A DNA stretch of 64,000 nt from Cacajao melanocephalus (taxonomy: Eukaryota > Chordata > Mammalia > Primates > Pitheciidae): positions 1 through 64,000 of the forward strand of contig CAUYLG010033190.1 of NCBI GenBank assembly GCA_963573385.1, in the 5' to 3' direction. The notes below the pieces were generated by a model. It searched no databases. It was given only the letters and a program-made list of their open reading frames with translations, and was not told the DNA's origin. Below, piece by piece: positions 62,853 to 64,000 of this stretch. Numbering within the stretch: position 1 is the first letter of the stretch; the number at the start of each line of letters is the position of its first letter. The translations under genes and the position numbers were made by a program.

Positions 62853-64000
62853 GTAAGTGACTGGTTTGCCCTCCTATCCCTAGCCCCTCTTCCCTTGTAC
62901 TTTGAATGTATGCTGAGATACTTTCTGTGTACAAAATAGGATAAATTACAAATGAGTACGTGATTTTACGTGGGTTGGTTTTCTGAGTGAGTTCTACTTG
63001 GTTATTTACAGGGAACAACAACCTATTTCTAGGGATGAAATCAGAACCAGAGGGGTATTTACAGGTGATTGTTTTATTTGTGGAAGTATCTCAATATTAG
63101 CTGAAGAAGGGAATCAGGATTGGAGAAACGAAATTAGAGTTGCACATCAATTTAAGAGATGTAAAGAAGATAGAGGGGCAGATTGCTCAGAATTAAGTTG
63201 GTGAATAATGAAAGGCCATTGGAAGTTAGAAGTCAGTATTCAATGAAAGCGATGTTACAGGGATCATGAGCTATGTTTGAAGATGTGTAGAGAGCCTTTG
63301 CCAGTTGTTATGTTTTGTTGTTGTCGTTGTTTTATGAAAACAGACAGTGTCTTGCTCTGTTGCCCAGGCTCAAGTGCAGTTGGGCGATCACAGCTAATGG
63401 CAGCCTTGAACTCCTGGGTTCATGTGATCTGTCTACCTCAGACTCTCAAGTAGCTGGGACTATAGGTGTGCTACTATGCCCGATTAATTTTTGTAGTTTT
63501 TGTAGAGATGGGGTTTTGCCATAATGCCAAGACTGGTCTTGAACTCCTGGGCTCAAGCAATCCTCCCACTTTGGCCTCCCAAAGTGCTGGGATTACAGGC
63601 ACCCATGCAGTTTTGGCAGCTCTTAGCCTTTTTCAAATGTGAAAGTGTCTAGTTTTTGTTTGGAATTTTAGCTGTCACTCAGAAATATTGGAAATGTCTA
63701 AATTTAGGGTAAAAATATTTGTTTCAAGGTCCATTGTGTTTCATTACATATACACATATATATATGAAATATATATCTCTCCATCTATGGAATGTCTATA
63801 ACTATTGTTCCCCTCAAATCCTGGTAACATTTATAAGCAAAGAGAAAAATATTGAATATATTGTCAATTATATATTGATTATGAAGATTTTTTAAATAAT
63901 AGAACTAAACAAAAGGAAAGTTGTAACAGGAATATTTTGTTCATCAGCATTTTTATAAATACAGTAATTCAAGATTCATGTAGGTATGTTTTGAGAATTA
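62853..64000 (+). other. CTNNA3: Start of the CTNNA3 intron downstream of exon 7
   Basis: The intron begins gtaagtgact directly after the AAT codon. ORFs at about 62998-63204 and 63315-63524 show no recognisable family; the second is an Alu shadow. Apart from the minus Alu at 63318-63605 and a TA-rich run near 63747-63775, nothing else is recognisable. LRRTM3, nested in this intron in mammals, lies beyond the window. Confidence 0.85.
63318..63605 (-). mobile_element. Old Alu (AluJ-like), minus strand
   Basis: cagtgtcttgctctgttgcc to gtgctgggattacaggcacc, with a short G/T-rich start in place of poly-T. Confidence 0.93.

Noticed and set aside
62676..62939. Free-standing 87-aa gene starting at 62676
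   Set aside because: The first codon is GTG (Val) inside an exon; the end runs past a GTAAGT donor into intron. It is an exon of CTNNA3.

Overview
This window is nuclear DNA from a primate, most likely human. It holds about twenty Alu copies (AluJ/AluS-like), a near-full-length primate L1, older mammalian L1M, L2 and MIR relics, an Hsmar2-like mariner, hAT and Tigger MITEs, and MaLR LTR sequence. The composition is AT-rich with no CpG island, no bacterial-style gene packing and no long host ORF. I could not prove the species; another catarrhine is possible.

The only host coding sequence I can support is one exon near the right end, at about 62,651-62,852 on the + strand. Its translation is alpha-catenin family and best matches CTNNA3 (alpha-T-catenin), residues of roughly 282-349, at the start of the vinculin-binding M domain. 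It has a pyrimidine-rich 3' splice site with a tandem AGAG and a strong GTAAGT donor. By paralogue numbering it is exon 7. The 62.6 kb to its left is therefore the preceding very large intron, and the last 1.1 kb is the start of the next one. LRRTM3, known to lie nested in the CTNNA3 intron after this exon, is not in this window.

Layout: 0-6 kb has a minus Alu, an 81-bp tandem duplication at an Alu junction, an L1M relic, MER2 and Tigger MITEs, and a TG/TA microsatellite. 6-20 kb is mostly unique intron with scattered Alu, L1M, MIR and L2, plus an unexplained splice-bounded 87-nt segment at 9.8 kb. 20-31 kb is the densest repeat zone: an L1MA/B tail split by two Alus, four clustered minus Alus, an Alu trimer, three hAT MITEs in 1 kb, an L1M ORF2 relic split by Alus, and an MLT1 LTR. 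31.7-36 kb is a repeat-poor island. 36-52 kb has sparse MIR/L2 and L1M pieces. 52.5-58.8 kb is a nearly complete but broken antisense L1. 60.0-61.3 kb is an almost complete, broken Hsmar2-type mariner. The exon follows 1.35 kb later.

No operon, CRISPR array, tRNA, rRNA or new protein system is visible. The items most worth checking are the candidate poison exon at 9.8 kb, the single-TSD Alu trimer, the L1 whose antisense promoter would point at the exon, and back-to-back palindromes at 61.56 kb. Repeat boundaries were read by eye against remembered consensus sequences and are approximate to about 10-50 bp for old elements.
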